Positions 55,288 through 63,537 of a DNA stretch of 64,000 nucleotides are shown here, piece after piece; positions within the stretch are counted from its first letter, which is position 1, and each line of letters starts with the position of its first letter. The stretch covers positions 496,001 through 560,000 of the forward strand of contig CAWKDW010000020.1 in NCBI GenBank assembly GCA_963848475.1. The letters are read 5' to 3'. Source of the DNA: Solirubrobacter sp963848475 (GTDB lineage Bacteria > Actinomycetota > Thermoleophilia > Solirubrobacterales > Solirubrobacteraceae). The position numbers were made by a program, and so were the translations under genes. Below the pieces are notes generated by a model. The model saw nothing but the letters and a program-made list of their open reading frames with translations, made no database searches and was not told the origin of the DNA.

Positions 55288-57712
55288 ATGAAGCTGTTCC
55301 ACGCCGCCGGGGTCGCGGCGTTGCTCGCGTTCGCGACGCCTGCCGTCGCGGCCGCAGCCGGTCCGCCGGCGCCCATCGATGCACAGAACTGGTCGTTTCA
55401 GGACAACCTGACCTGGTCTGACTACAAGGCGCTGCCGGGCACGGACTACTCCAATCCGGACGTGCAGCCGACGATCAAGAAGTGGAAGGTCGCGCTCGTC
55501 GTGACCGACTTCCCGGACAAGGGGTTCACGGTCTCGCAACCCGCGGGCTCGACGGTCTTCGGCACGCCGACGACCGAGGCACAGAACGTCCCGCGCGAGG
55601 ACGTGCCGGCGTTCTACCGCGACTTCCTCAACAAGCCGCAGGCGCTGAACCACTTCCAGACGATGAACCGGTACTGGATGGAGGACTCGTTCGGGAAGTA
55701 CGGCGTGCAGCTGGACTCGTTCGGCCCGTACCGCATGTCCGGACGGTCCTATCAGTACTTCCATGACTACACGACGAGCGCGCACTGCCCGGACGCCGCG
55801 AACTACCCGTGCACGCTAGAACTTCCGCACCGACGCTCGCGCGGCCTGGCTGGCCGACGTCGGCGCGGCGAAGATCGCCGAGTACGACAACGTCTTCTAC
55901 GTCTCCGCCGGGGAGGATCAGTCCTCGACCTGGCAGGAGTTCGGCGAGATGAAGTTCGACACCATGGACGACGTGCCGGACGCGTTCGGCCCGAAGGCCT
56001 TCGATCCGTTGCAGACCAACTGGGCTCCGACGCGCTATGTGCCGTGGTCCTCGTGGGCGTCGTCGTCGACGATCTGGCCGAATGCCTCGGGCAACACGTC
56101 GATCGAGGCCGAAAGCTCGGGCATGGCGACCTACGCCCACGAGCTCTCGCACAACCTGTCGATCCCGGACAACTACGGCAACCCGTTCGGCACCACCCAG
56201 CAGCGCGCCGCCACCGGCATGTGGGACATGATGAGCCGCGGCTCGTTCAATGGTCCGGCCGGCCAGCACACGCGCTTCGAGATTCCGCCGACACAGGGCG
56301 GTGCGCTTGGCTCACAGCACAACATGCGCAACAAGCGCTTCCTGAATTTCCTGACCGACGCCGATCTGCTGCGGCTCAACCGCGACGGGCTCGCGACGTC
56401 GGGCATGGCGGTCACGGACGTCACCGCGCGTGAGATCGCCCCGACGGGCGGCGAGATCTCCGGCGTCAACATCGTGCTCGACGGCGCCGGTGACAAGGAG
56501 ACGCCGTGTGACTACCGGGTCGACCCGACCTGCGACGGCGTGCGCACCTCCGGCTCCTCGGTCACCGGCAAGTACAACAACTACACGATGGAGGTCGTGC
56601 AGCAGATCGGCTCGGACTCCTTCAGCCCGGGCCACGGCGTCCTGATCTCCAAGACGAAGAACTCGTCCTCGTCCTGCGGCTCGTCGAGCTGCTTCGTGTG
56701 GGTCGTCGACGCGCATCCGGAGGACGTCAACAAGGTCGACTTCGTCCTGCCGAACGGCACGCCCAAGCTGGCGACGATCGGCGACGAGCGCCAGAAGAAC
56801 GACGCGTCGTTCAACGCCGGCCTGAACTCGGGCACCTCGTACGAGTACACCGACGCCGACAACCGCCTGCACTTCTACATCCTCGACAAGCACACCGACG
56901 CGCAGGGCATCCTGCACTACACCGTCGGCGTCAAGTCGCTCGACGGCGCGGGCCCGCAGACGCGCGGCGTCGCGCTGGCCGCGCCGCAGCTCGGCAGCGA
57001 TGCGGGTTACACGACCTGCACGTTCAACCTCTCCAACACGGGCGCCGCGGCGGCCGTGCCGCAGGGCACGCACCCGCAGGACGCCTCGGCGTACCTGAAC
57101 AACGACATCTACCGCCTGTCGGCGTCGGCCTCCGGCACCGGCTACAGCGCGTACCTCAAGAACGCGTTCGCCACCGCGAAGTTCGGCTCGTCGGTGTCGG
57201 TCCCGGTCTACATCGAGAAGGGCACCGGCTCCGGCACGGTCACCCTCGACGCGGTCTCCGAGAGCGACCCGAGCAAGACCGCGTCCGCGGTCTGCACGCT
57301 GGCCGACAGCAGCGTCGGCGGCACGGTCGACGCGACGCTGGCGCTGACCATGGGCGACGCCGCGTCGTTCGGCCCGTTCACCCCGGGCCTGGGCAAGGAC
57401 TACTACGCCACGACCTCGGCCAACGTCGTCTCGACGGCCGGTGACGCGTCCCTCACGGTCGCCGATCCGTCCGCGACGGCCACCGGCCACCTGGTCAACG
57501 GCACGTTCTCGCTGCCCGCGGCCCTCCAGGCGACGGGTGCCATCGACGGCACCTACGCGCCACTGCCGACGACGCTGAAGACGTACGGCGGCCCGGTCTC
57601 CAACGACCCGGTCACGATCAGCTTCAAGCAGCCGATCGCGTCGACCGACGCGCTTCGCACGGGCACGTACGCGAAGACGCTGACGTTCACGCTCTCCACC
57701 ACCACCCCGTAG
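55288..57712 (+). CDS. Secreted M6-like metalloprotease with shared C-terminal domain (one frameshift)
   Basis: ATG 55288 follows GAAGGGGA. Signal peptide MKLFHAAGVAALLAFATPAVAAAA. The N-terminal region has KVALVVTDFPDKGF and FQTMNRYWMEDSFGKYGVQL, as in immune-inhibitor-A-type peptidases. The zinc site is YAHELSHNLSIPDNYGN (HExxH plus a downstream Asp), followed by GMWDMMSRGSFNGPAGQHT. Residues about 470-670 are beta-rich; the last roughly 134 residues are the shared C-terminal domain ending LRTGTYAKTLTFTLSTTTP. An extra base near 55819 shifts the frame before NFRTDARAAW. Probably a surface or extracellular protease. Confidence 0.85.
57310..57712 (+). other. Shared C-terminal domain, copy 3
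   Basis: Encodes VGGTVDATLALTMGDAASF ... STAGDASLTVADPS ... GHLVN ... PVSNDPVTISFKQPI and the tail LRTGTYAKTLTFTLSTTTP followed by the stop. Confidence 0.7.
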
Positions 57713-57726
57713 GGGTCTGATTGCGA

Positions 57727-57754
57727 GCGCCGGCCGTGCCCGCACGGCCGGCGC
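57727..57754. terminator. Hairpin after the metalloprotease gene
   Basis: GCGCCGGCCGTGC / GCACGGCCGGCGC, a perfect 13-bp stem with a 2-nt loop, 14 bp past the stop. Confidence 0.8.
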
Positions 57755-57813
57755 CTCGGTGTTTAAGCGACACTTGCGCGGTCCTACATTTCCAAGCCCG
57801 GGGGAGAGACCCA

Positions 57814-58029
57814 ATGGCTGAGAGCGTGTACCGCGTGACCGAGGTCATCGGCGTGTCGAGCGACTCGTGGGAGGCCGCCGCGAAGGCTGCGGTCGACACC
57901 GCCGCGAAGACCGTCCGCGACCTGCGCGTCGCCGAAGTGGTCCGTCAGGACGTGACGATCGGGGATGGCGGCGTGGTCAACTTCCGCGTCCGGCTCGCGA
58001 TCTCGTTCAAGTACGACAGCGGCGACTAG
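57814..58029 (+). CDS. Dodecin family flavin-binding protein
   Basis: A 71-residue protein. It begins MAESVYRVTEVIGVSSDSWEAAAKAAVDTAAKTVRDLRVAEVVRQDV, the full dodecin pattern of one helix against a three-stranded sheet, and ends VNFRVRLAISFKYD. Dodecins form hollow dodecamers that store riboflavin/FMN or CoA. GGGGGAGAG precedes the ATG at 57814. Monocistronic. Confidence 0.93.
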   Translation: MAESVYRVTEVIGVSSDSWEAAAKAAVDTAAKTVRDLRVAEVVRQDVTIGDGGVVNFRVRLAISFKYDSGD

Positions 58030-58050
58030 CCGCAGCCTGCTCGCGCGGGT

Positions 58051-58509
58051 TCAGCGCCCGAAGGTGCGCATGAACTCGCGCGAGCGCGCGCGCAGGTCGC
58101 CGACCAGTTCGCGGACCTCGGCGAGCCCGGCGCGCAGCTCAGGGTCGCCGACCTCGATCGGCCGCAGCGAGTCCTGCAGGTCGATCAGCGTGCCCTCGGC
58201 CTCGTCGACGGACTCGACGGCGCGCTCGAGGAAGACCTTCACGCCCTGCGACGGCAGGCCGGCGGACGGCTGGGTGAACGTGCGCCCGGGCAGCCCGTAG
58301 CGGCTCGCGAACGCCGCGTGCGTGCGCTGCGCGCGGCCGTAGGCCGTCTGGACACGCCGGAAGAGCTCCTCCTCCAGCTTGTCCGCGCTGCGCTCGTCGA
58401 GCAGCTCGTAGGCGGCGGCCAGCGCGGCGAGCGCCATGCCGATGTGGTCGATCGCCTCGGCGATGTCGTCCAGGAGGTACTGCCGTGCTTCAGCGGTGAT
58501 GTACGCCAT
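58051..58509 (-). CDS. Helical protein of unknown function
   Basis: A 152-residue, almost wholly alpha-helical protein (AEARQYLLDDIAEAIDHIGMALAALAAAYELLDE ... VFLERAVESVDEAEGTLIDLQDSL ... RARSREFMRTFGR). No motif is recognised; the shape suggests a four-helix bundle. The ATG at 58509 overlaps the stop of the SET-domain gene (ATGA), so the two are translated together. Confidence 0.75.
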   Translation of the reverse strand: MAYITAEARQYLLDDIAEAIDHIGMALAALAAAYELLDERSADKLEEELFRRVQTAYGRAQRTHAAFASRYGLPGRTFTQPSAGLPSQGVKVFLERAVESVDEAEGTLIDLQDSLRPIEVGDPELRAGLAEVRELVGDLRARSREFMRTFGR

Positions 58510-58865
58510 CAGGTTGGCTCCAGGTTGCGCGTGGACCACCACTCCTCGCCGTAGTCGATCGTCAGTTCCTCGCCCGCTTCGACGTCGCGCAGCGTGACGA
58601 ACGTGATCAACCTCGGCCCTTCCTGGATGTACTCCAGGTTGGCTTCGTAGGAGTGGTTGTAAAGCATGCCGTAGCCGAGCAGGAGGATGACCTCGTTCTC
58701 ATCTTCTGAGGAGCCGAAGACGTAGTCGCCCAGCCGGCCGCTGACCTGGTCACCGGGCAGCTCGAGCGTGTGACAGGACTCGACCGCGTCGCCCTTGGCG
58801 AACGCGCGCGTGGCGTACACGCCACGACCATGACGGCCGTCCTTGATCTCCAGTCCCTCTGGCAC
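58509..58865 (-). CDS. SET domain-containing protein
   Basis: A 118-residue minimal SET protein. The N-terminal strand is KDGRHGRGVYATRAFAKGD. The SAM/catalytic knot appears as GYGMLYNHSYEANLEY (NHS motif), and the C-terminal end as GEELTIDYGEEW with the catalytic tyrosine. Single-domain bacterial SET proteins may methylate lysines, but the target is unknown. Coupled to the helical protein downstream. Confidence 0.88.
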   Translation of the reverse strand: MPEGLEIKDGRHGRGVYATRAFAKGDAVESCHTLELPGDQVSGRLGDYVFGSSEDENEVILLLGYGMLYNHSYEANLEYIQEGPRLITFVTLRDVEAGEELTIDYGEEWWSTRNLEPT

Positions 58866-58902
58866 GGGCGCTGACCTTAGCCGCCGCGGCGTCCGCGAGC
58901 GG

Positions 58903-59508
58903 TCAGAACGTGAGGCGGTGCTGGGTGACGGTGAGCCGTTCGCCCGCGACGGCGACCGCCCCGACGTAGCCCTCGTCGAGCTCGAGGTCGGCTAGCGCGT
59001 GACCGTGGGGGGCACTGGTGTCGAACGCCTCCGGCGCCCAGCCGAGGCCGCCGCCGATCGCCTTGGCCAGGGCCTCCTTGCGGCACCAGATCCGCAGCAG
59101 CTCGACATGCCGGTCGTCGCCGGTCAGCGCCGCCCGCTCCCCGTCGGTGAGCGTGCGCTCGATCGCTCGCGACCGGCGATCGGTGCGCTCGACGTCCACG
59201 CCGACCTCCGCCCCGTGAGCGAGGGCGATCAGCGCGCGGTCACCGGAATGACTGTGGTTGAACCGCAGCGGCACACCGGAGAGCTCCGGCTTGCCGTGTG
59301 AGCCGGTGGTGATCTCGACATCGGTCGGCGGCGTCCCGAGCCGGTCGCCGAGCACGATGCGCAGCCCTGCCCGGGCGACGACCCAGCGCGTCGCGGCCGC
59401 CATCCGCGTGGCCCGTTCGAGTTCGTCGCCGGAGAGCAACCCCTCCAGGTGTGCGACGACCTCGGGCGGTTGGGCCAGCGTGACCGACCAGACATCCACG
59501 GCAGGCAT
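58903..59508 (-). CDS. 4'-phosphopantetheinyl transferase (Sfp type)
   Basis: 201 residues from ATG 59508 (MPAVDVWSV); an in-frame ATG at 59565 would add 19 residues unlike the family. The core motifs are GVDVERTDRR (metal site) and LLRIWCRKEALAKAIGGGL (WxxKEA with basic Arg). PPLRFNHSHSGD-type His-Ser segment precedes them (LRFNHSHSGDRALIALA). It activates carrier proteins of fatty acid, polyketide or peptide synthases; none is in the window. It is divergent from the 59656 gene. Confidence 0.88.
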   Translation of the reverse strand: MPAVDVWSVTLAQPPEVVAHLEGLLSGDELERATRMAAATRWVVARAGLRIVLGDRLGTPPTDVEITTGSHGKPELSGVPLRFNHSHSGDRALIALAHGAEVGVDVERTDRRSRAIERTLTDGERAALTGDDRHVELLRIWCRKEALAKAIGGGLGWAPEAFDTSAPHGHALADLELDEGYVGAVAVAGERLTVTQHRLTF

Positions 59509-59539
59509 CCGATCGAGCGTAGCTGTAATACACTCTGCC

Positions 59540-59565
59540 TTGTCAATATCAAGGATGATTGACAA
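59540..59565. promoter_or_regulatory. 26-bp inverted repeat between the PPTase and the secreted-protein operon
   Basis: TTGTCAAT-N10-ATTGACAA has perfect 8-bp arms in the only AT-rich patch of the region. It resembles a repressor operator for a dimer. The ATTGACA arm could also serve as a -35 element for the rightward genes. Confidence 0.6.
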
Positions 59566-59655
59566 CAGTAGGGAAGGGCGCCTGGCACCGCGGGCGTCGA
59601 CTTCCTGTTCCCACCCACATCAGGGCCATTCCGGTCCCCCTAAGTCGGAGCAGCG

Positions 59656-61221
59656 ATGAATCGACGCAGCATCCTCATACCCGTCGCGGTTCTGGCCGCG
59701 ACGGTCGCAGCCAGTCCGGCGTCCGCCACCGACGGCAACGGCTGGCGGTGCATCAGCCCGTTCGCCAACTTCACGAATTCCACCTACCCCGAGGATCCCC
59801 CGGCCCCCGGGGCGGTCCTCGACACGCTCGCGATCGACGTGACCCGGGAAGACAGCGCTCCCCTGACCGCGATCCCTGGCCACAGCCTGCCGCTGCGCGA
59901 CCTGAAGCTGAAGCTGAGGTTCACCGACGCGCGCGTCGTCGAGCAGATGTACCGTCGCACCGGCGGCGCGGGCTCCAGCTACCGCGGCATCCCGTGGCAG
60001 CAGGCGGCCGACACGTCGCGGACGTTCTCGATCCGCCAGAACCCGGCCGATGCGGACACGGACTATTGGTCCTACAACGCCGGCACCAACGCGACGCCGA
60101 ACTGGGTCTACGCGGACAAGATCACGGTCGCCAACGAGCCGCCGAAGATCCGCGACGCGAACACCACCGAGAACACCACCTTCACGTACGCCGCACCGAC
60201 GCTGTCGTTCGCGCATCGCTACCTCTCGCATACCGGGAACAGCCAGTTCCCGCTCGACGCCTGGGTCGCGATCTCTGCGTCCAACACGGCCGAGGGCAGT
60301 CAGGTCCTGCCGGTCAAGGGGTACTGGACCGTCAACATCAAGGACGCCACGCCGGGCTCGCCGACCGCGCCCGCGAACTACGCCAACGACGAGGTCATCG
60401 CCACGATCGAGGACGTCGCGCTTGACCTGCCGCGGACGAACTGGACGCCGACCGGCGCCGGTCCGGTCACGTTCCAGATCGCGCCCGCCGGCCACATGGG
60501 CGTGGTGCAGATCGAGTCCAAGGGCTATGACCGCGCGGGGTACAACACCCCGCTGAACGTCAAACCGTTCGGCAGCGTCTTCGTCCGCGCGCAGACGGAG
60601 TCCTACGGCGCCAGCAACGACTGCGTCCCGGGATCGATCACCGTCAAGGACACTTCGATCGCCGCGTCCTTCTGGGGCGACGCCGACCCGATCGCGCTCG
60701 ATCCGGAGGTTGGCCAGGTCGGCACCCCGGGCATGCTCGGCACGACCCAGGTCAAGGGCGCCAGCGGCCGCTACGCCTTCGGCACCGAGAACCTGCCGGC
60801 CCCGATCGCGGTCGCCGCGCTGCCTCCCATCGTCGTGCCGGTCGCCACACCCGCTCCCGCGCCCGCTCCGGCGCTGGTGGCGGTCAAGCTGGCCGGCAAG
60901 TCCACGCTGAGGCCGTCCAAGAGCGGAGCGCTCGCGGTTGACGTGACCAACCCGAACTCGGTCGCGGTCAGGTACAAGCTGTCGGTCAAGACGGCGAGCA
61001 AGTACAAGGCCGGGAAGACGCGCAAGGCCGTCACCGTCGCCACCTCGAGGACCGTCACGCTCGCCCCGGGCGCGTCGGGCGTCAAGGTCAAGCTCACGCG
61101 CGCGGCGAAGAAGCTGCTCAAGCAGCGCAAGTCGGTCAAGGTCAAGGTCACGCTGGCGCCGGTCTCCGGCGGCAAGGCGCTCACCAAGACGATCACGCTC
61201 AAGCGCAAGTCCAACCAGTAG
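59656..61221 (+). CDS. Secreted protein of unknown function (paralogue of the next gene)
   Basis: A 521-residue protein with signal MNRRSILIPVAVLAATVAASPASA. A Cys near residue 32 (WRCISPFANF) and another (NDCVPG) bracket a beta-rich region containing AWVAISASNTAEGSQVLPVKGYWTV. After a Pro-Ala linker the C-terminal 120 residues are Lys-rich beta repeats (VTLAPGASGVKVKLTRAAKKLLKQRKSVKVKVTL), a form common in actinobacterial exported proteins. The layout recalls actinobacterial DUF6801-like proteins, which I cannot confirm. Forms a two-gene operon with the next. Confidence 0.75.
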   Translation: MNRRSILIPVAVLAATVAASPASATDGNGWRCISPFANFTNSTYPEDPPAPGAVLDTLAIDVTREDSAPLTAIPGHSLPLRDLKLKLRFTDARVVEQMYRRTGGAGSSYRGIPWQQAADTSRTFSIRQNPADADTDYWSYNAGTNATPNWVYADKITVANEPPKIRDANTTENTTFTYAAPTLSFAHRYLSHTGNSQFPLDAWVAISASNTAEGSQVLPVKGYWTVNIKDATPGSPTAPANYANDEVIATIEDVALDLPRTNWTPTGAGPVTFQIAPAGHMGVVQIESKGYDRAGYNTPLNVKPFGSVFVRAQTESYGASNDCVPGSITVKDTSIAASFWGDADPIALDPEVGQVGTPGMLGTTQVKGASGRYAFGTENLPAPIAVAALPPIVVPVATPAPAPAPALVAVKLAGKSTLRPSKSGALAVDVTNPNSVAVRYKLSVKTASKYKAGKTRKAVTVATSRTVTLAPGASGVKVKLTRAAKKLLKQRKSVKVKVTLAPVSGGKALTKTITLKRKSNQ

Positions 61222-61231
61222 CCGGTCAGCA

Positions 61232-62896
61232 GTGAACCGGTCCCTCAAGCGAGTGGCCGCCCCAGCGGCGGCCCTCGCGCTCGCCGGCGCCCTCGCGGCG
61301 CCGGCGAGCCCCGCCACGGCGTTCCCGCCATCGAGCTTCGCGAACGTCTGCCAGTACAGCTTCGACCGGCTCTGGCGCGCCGTGCCGATGGTCTTCAGCG
61401 GCCGGCTCACGGCCGGTTCGGGTCAGGAGCTGGGGCAAGGTGCCGAGCTCGCGGTGGGCGACAGCGTCCAGTTGCGCGACGGTGCGGTGTCGGCCACCCT
61501 CCCGTCGTGGATCGTCCCGTACGCCTACGAGGCGGACATGATCCCCGAAGGCGACGGCGAATTGCCGGTGCGGGCGTGGCTCGCGCTGGAGGCGAGCAAC
61601 ACCGCCGAGGGCGTCACGGCGGCGATCCCACTGCACACGGTCGCGCGCACGCACGTGGTGCTCACGTCCAGCGGTCTGGTCGACGAGGAGCGGTCGTCGA
61701 TCGTCGTCGAGAACGCCCCGATCCCGACGCAGACGTGGACGGCGACCGGAGGCGAGGTGCAGGTGCGCCAGGCCATGGGCGAGTCCCTCGGCCCCCTACC
61801 GGTCGGCCGCGACGGGGCGAACGTCCGTGTCCGCGGGAGCCTCTACGTCGAAGCCACCCTGACCTTCCCGTCCGGGGAGACATTGCGGCTGTACCTCGAC
61901 TGCCTGCAGGGGGAGCAGACGTCGACCAGTGGTGAGGCGCAGACGGACGCACAGCCGGGCACGCTGGGAGCGCCGATCCGCGTGCCCGGGTTCGCCGGGA
62001 CGCTCAGCACCGGAGCGGCGTTCCCCGGTCGGGTCGAAGCGGATCTGGCCACGGGCACGGGGCCGGGTCGCGTCGACACGGGCCAGCAGGCGATCCTGCG
62101 CGGGGCGAACCTGCGCGTGCGGCTGACCGACGACCAGCGCGAGGCCTGGCTCGAGGACGCGACGAGCGTGCCGATCGCGGTCGAGCTGCTGCTCCACGGC
62201 GCGCGGAGCGTCGATGGGGCGCAGGAGACCTCGCTCGCGAAGACCGTCACCGTGCCCGCCGACGGCGCCGCGCTGATCGACCTGCCGCTGCCCGAGACGA
62301 CGTGGACGGCGGCCGGCGCGGAGGGCATCGACATCAGCGGTGATCGAGTGATCGCCCTGCGGGCGACGGTCGGCGCCGGAACGCGGACGCTCACGCTCAC
62401 GCGCATCTCGACGAGCGACCCCTATCCGTTCGCACGGTTCCTGCGGGCGGCCGCTTCGCCGACCCCGCCGCCGGTGGCCACCGCAACGCCGGTTGCGACG
62501 GCTTCGGCGCGCGCGGCTCCGGCCGTGATCGCGACCGTGACGCCGAAGCCCGCACCCCCGGCGGTCTCCAAGGTCTCGGTGCGCTCCACGAAGCTGAAGG
62601 TGGCCTCGCGGCGCGTGGCGGTCTCGCTGCGCTGCGCGGGGTCGTCCGCGTGCAAGGGCACGGTCCGGCTACGGACAGCGTCGAAGGTGAAGCTGGGCAA
62701 GCGGGCCAGGCGCATCTTCTCGCTCACGCGGGCGGTGAAGTATTCGCTGGCGGCGGGCCGGACGGTCAAGGTCAAGCTCTCGCTGTCGAAGGACGGACGC
62801 TCGCTGATGGCCCGTCGTCGTTCACTCGGGGCCAGCCTCGAACTGCGGCCCAGCGACGGCGCCATGACCAAGCGCAGGCTGAAGCTCTCCAAGTGA
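61232..62896 (+). CDS. Secreted protein of unknown function (paralogue of the preceding gene)
   Basis: A 554-residue protein from GTG 61232. Signal MNRSLKRVAAPAAALALAGALAAPASPATA. It shares with its neighbour the block AWLALEASNTAEGVTAAIPLHTVA, the TWTATGGEVQVRQ / NWTPTGAGPVTFQ segment and a late Cys (YLDCLQGE). A second similar beta domain follows (residues 230-390), then a Pro-Thr-Ala linker and a Lys-rich beta tail (KVSVRSTKLKVASRRVAVSLRC). Likely cell-envelope associated. Convergent with the FhuF-like gene. Confidence 0.75.
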   Translation: MNRSLKRVAAPAAALALAGALAAPASPATAFPPSSFANVCQYSFDRLWRAVPMVFSGRLTAGSGQELGQGAELAVGDSVQLRDGAVSATLPSWIVPYAYEADMIPEGDGELPVRAWLALEASNTAEGVTAAIPLHTVARTHVVLTSSGLVDEERSSIVVENAPIPTQTWTATGGEVQVRQAMGESLGPLPVGRDGANVRVRGSLYVEATLTFPSGETLRLYLDCLQGEQTSTSGEAQTDAQPGTLGAPIRVPGFAGTLSTGAAFPGRVEADLATGTGPGRVDTGQQAILRGANLRVRLTDDQREAWLEDATSVPIAVELLLHGARSVDGAQETSLAKTVTVPADGAALIDLPLPETTWTAAGAEGIDISGDRVIALRATVGAGTRTLTLTRISTSDPYPFARFLRAAASPTPPPVATATPVATASARAAPAVIATVTPKPAPPAVSKVSVRSTKLKVASRRVAVSLRCAGSSACKGTVRLRTASKVKLGKRARRIFSLTRAVKYSLAAGRTVKVKLSLSKDGRSLMARRRSLGASLELRPSDGAMTKRRLKLSK

Positions 62897-62901
62897 CGGC
62901 G

Positions 62902-63537
62902 CTACCCGCCGCCGGCGACGAGCCGGCGGCGGGCGTCGTCATCGAGCAATGGGCACGAGAAGCACTTCACCGCGATCGGGGTGCGGTAGTACAGGCAGCA
63001 GCCCGCGCGGACGTGCAGCAGCAGTTCGTGCGTGCCGAGGTCGAGCATGCGCAGCTCGGCCTTGCCCTCCAGCAGTTCGAACGCGCGTGGGCCGGCGTTC
63101 GTCATCTGCGCGATCCACGCGATCGCGGCTTCGAGCCGGTCGTCGGCGCTGCGCCAGAGCGCTTTGCGTGGACGCCTCGTCGTGTCGTGGACCGCGTCGA
63201 TCAGCGGTGTCAGGTGCTCGCGGGCCAGCAGCTCACGTACCGTCTCCAGGTTCGTGGCCTCGTTTGCCGCTGGGGCGTGCAGCGTGATGCCGTTGCCGTC
63301 GGGCGGCTCGTCACCGATCCACACGAGGACGTTGTCGGCACGCAGATCGGGCGGCTCCGTGTCGTTGAGCAGCGCGGTGGCGGCCGGAACCGCGAGCCGC
63401 CAGGTGACGACTTCGACGAGCCGCTGCCCCTGGATGTCGAGGCGGCCGGTGCCCAGCGAGGCGCCGCAGAGCGCGAGCGCCGCTTGTAGTTGCGGACCGG
63501 CGAGCTCGGCGGTCGACGCCCAGCCGGACGCGGGCAC
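62902..63537 (-). CDS. FhuF-like (2Fe-2S)-binding protein
   Basis: A 211-residue protein from GTG 63537, whose first base overlaps the preceding TAG stop (TAGTG). The C-terminus AGCCLYYRTPIAVKCFSCPLL gives CC-x10-C-x2-C, the [2Fe-2S] ligand pattern of FhuF-type ferric reductases, which release iron from siderophores. The helical N-terminal domain is typical. No siderophore uptake gene is visible, but the downstream part of the locus lies outside the window. Confidence 0.85.
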   Translation of the reverse strand: MPASGWASTAELAGPQLQAALALCGASLGTGRLDIQGQRLVEVVTWRLAVPAATALLNDTEPPDLRADNVLVWIGDEPPDGNGITLHAPAANEATNLETVRELLAREHLTPLIDAVHDTTRRPRKALWRSADDRLEAAIAWIAQMTNAGPRAFELLEGKAELRMLDLGTHELLLHVRAGCCLYYRTPIAVKCFSCPLLDDDARRRLVAGGG

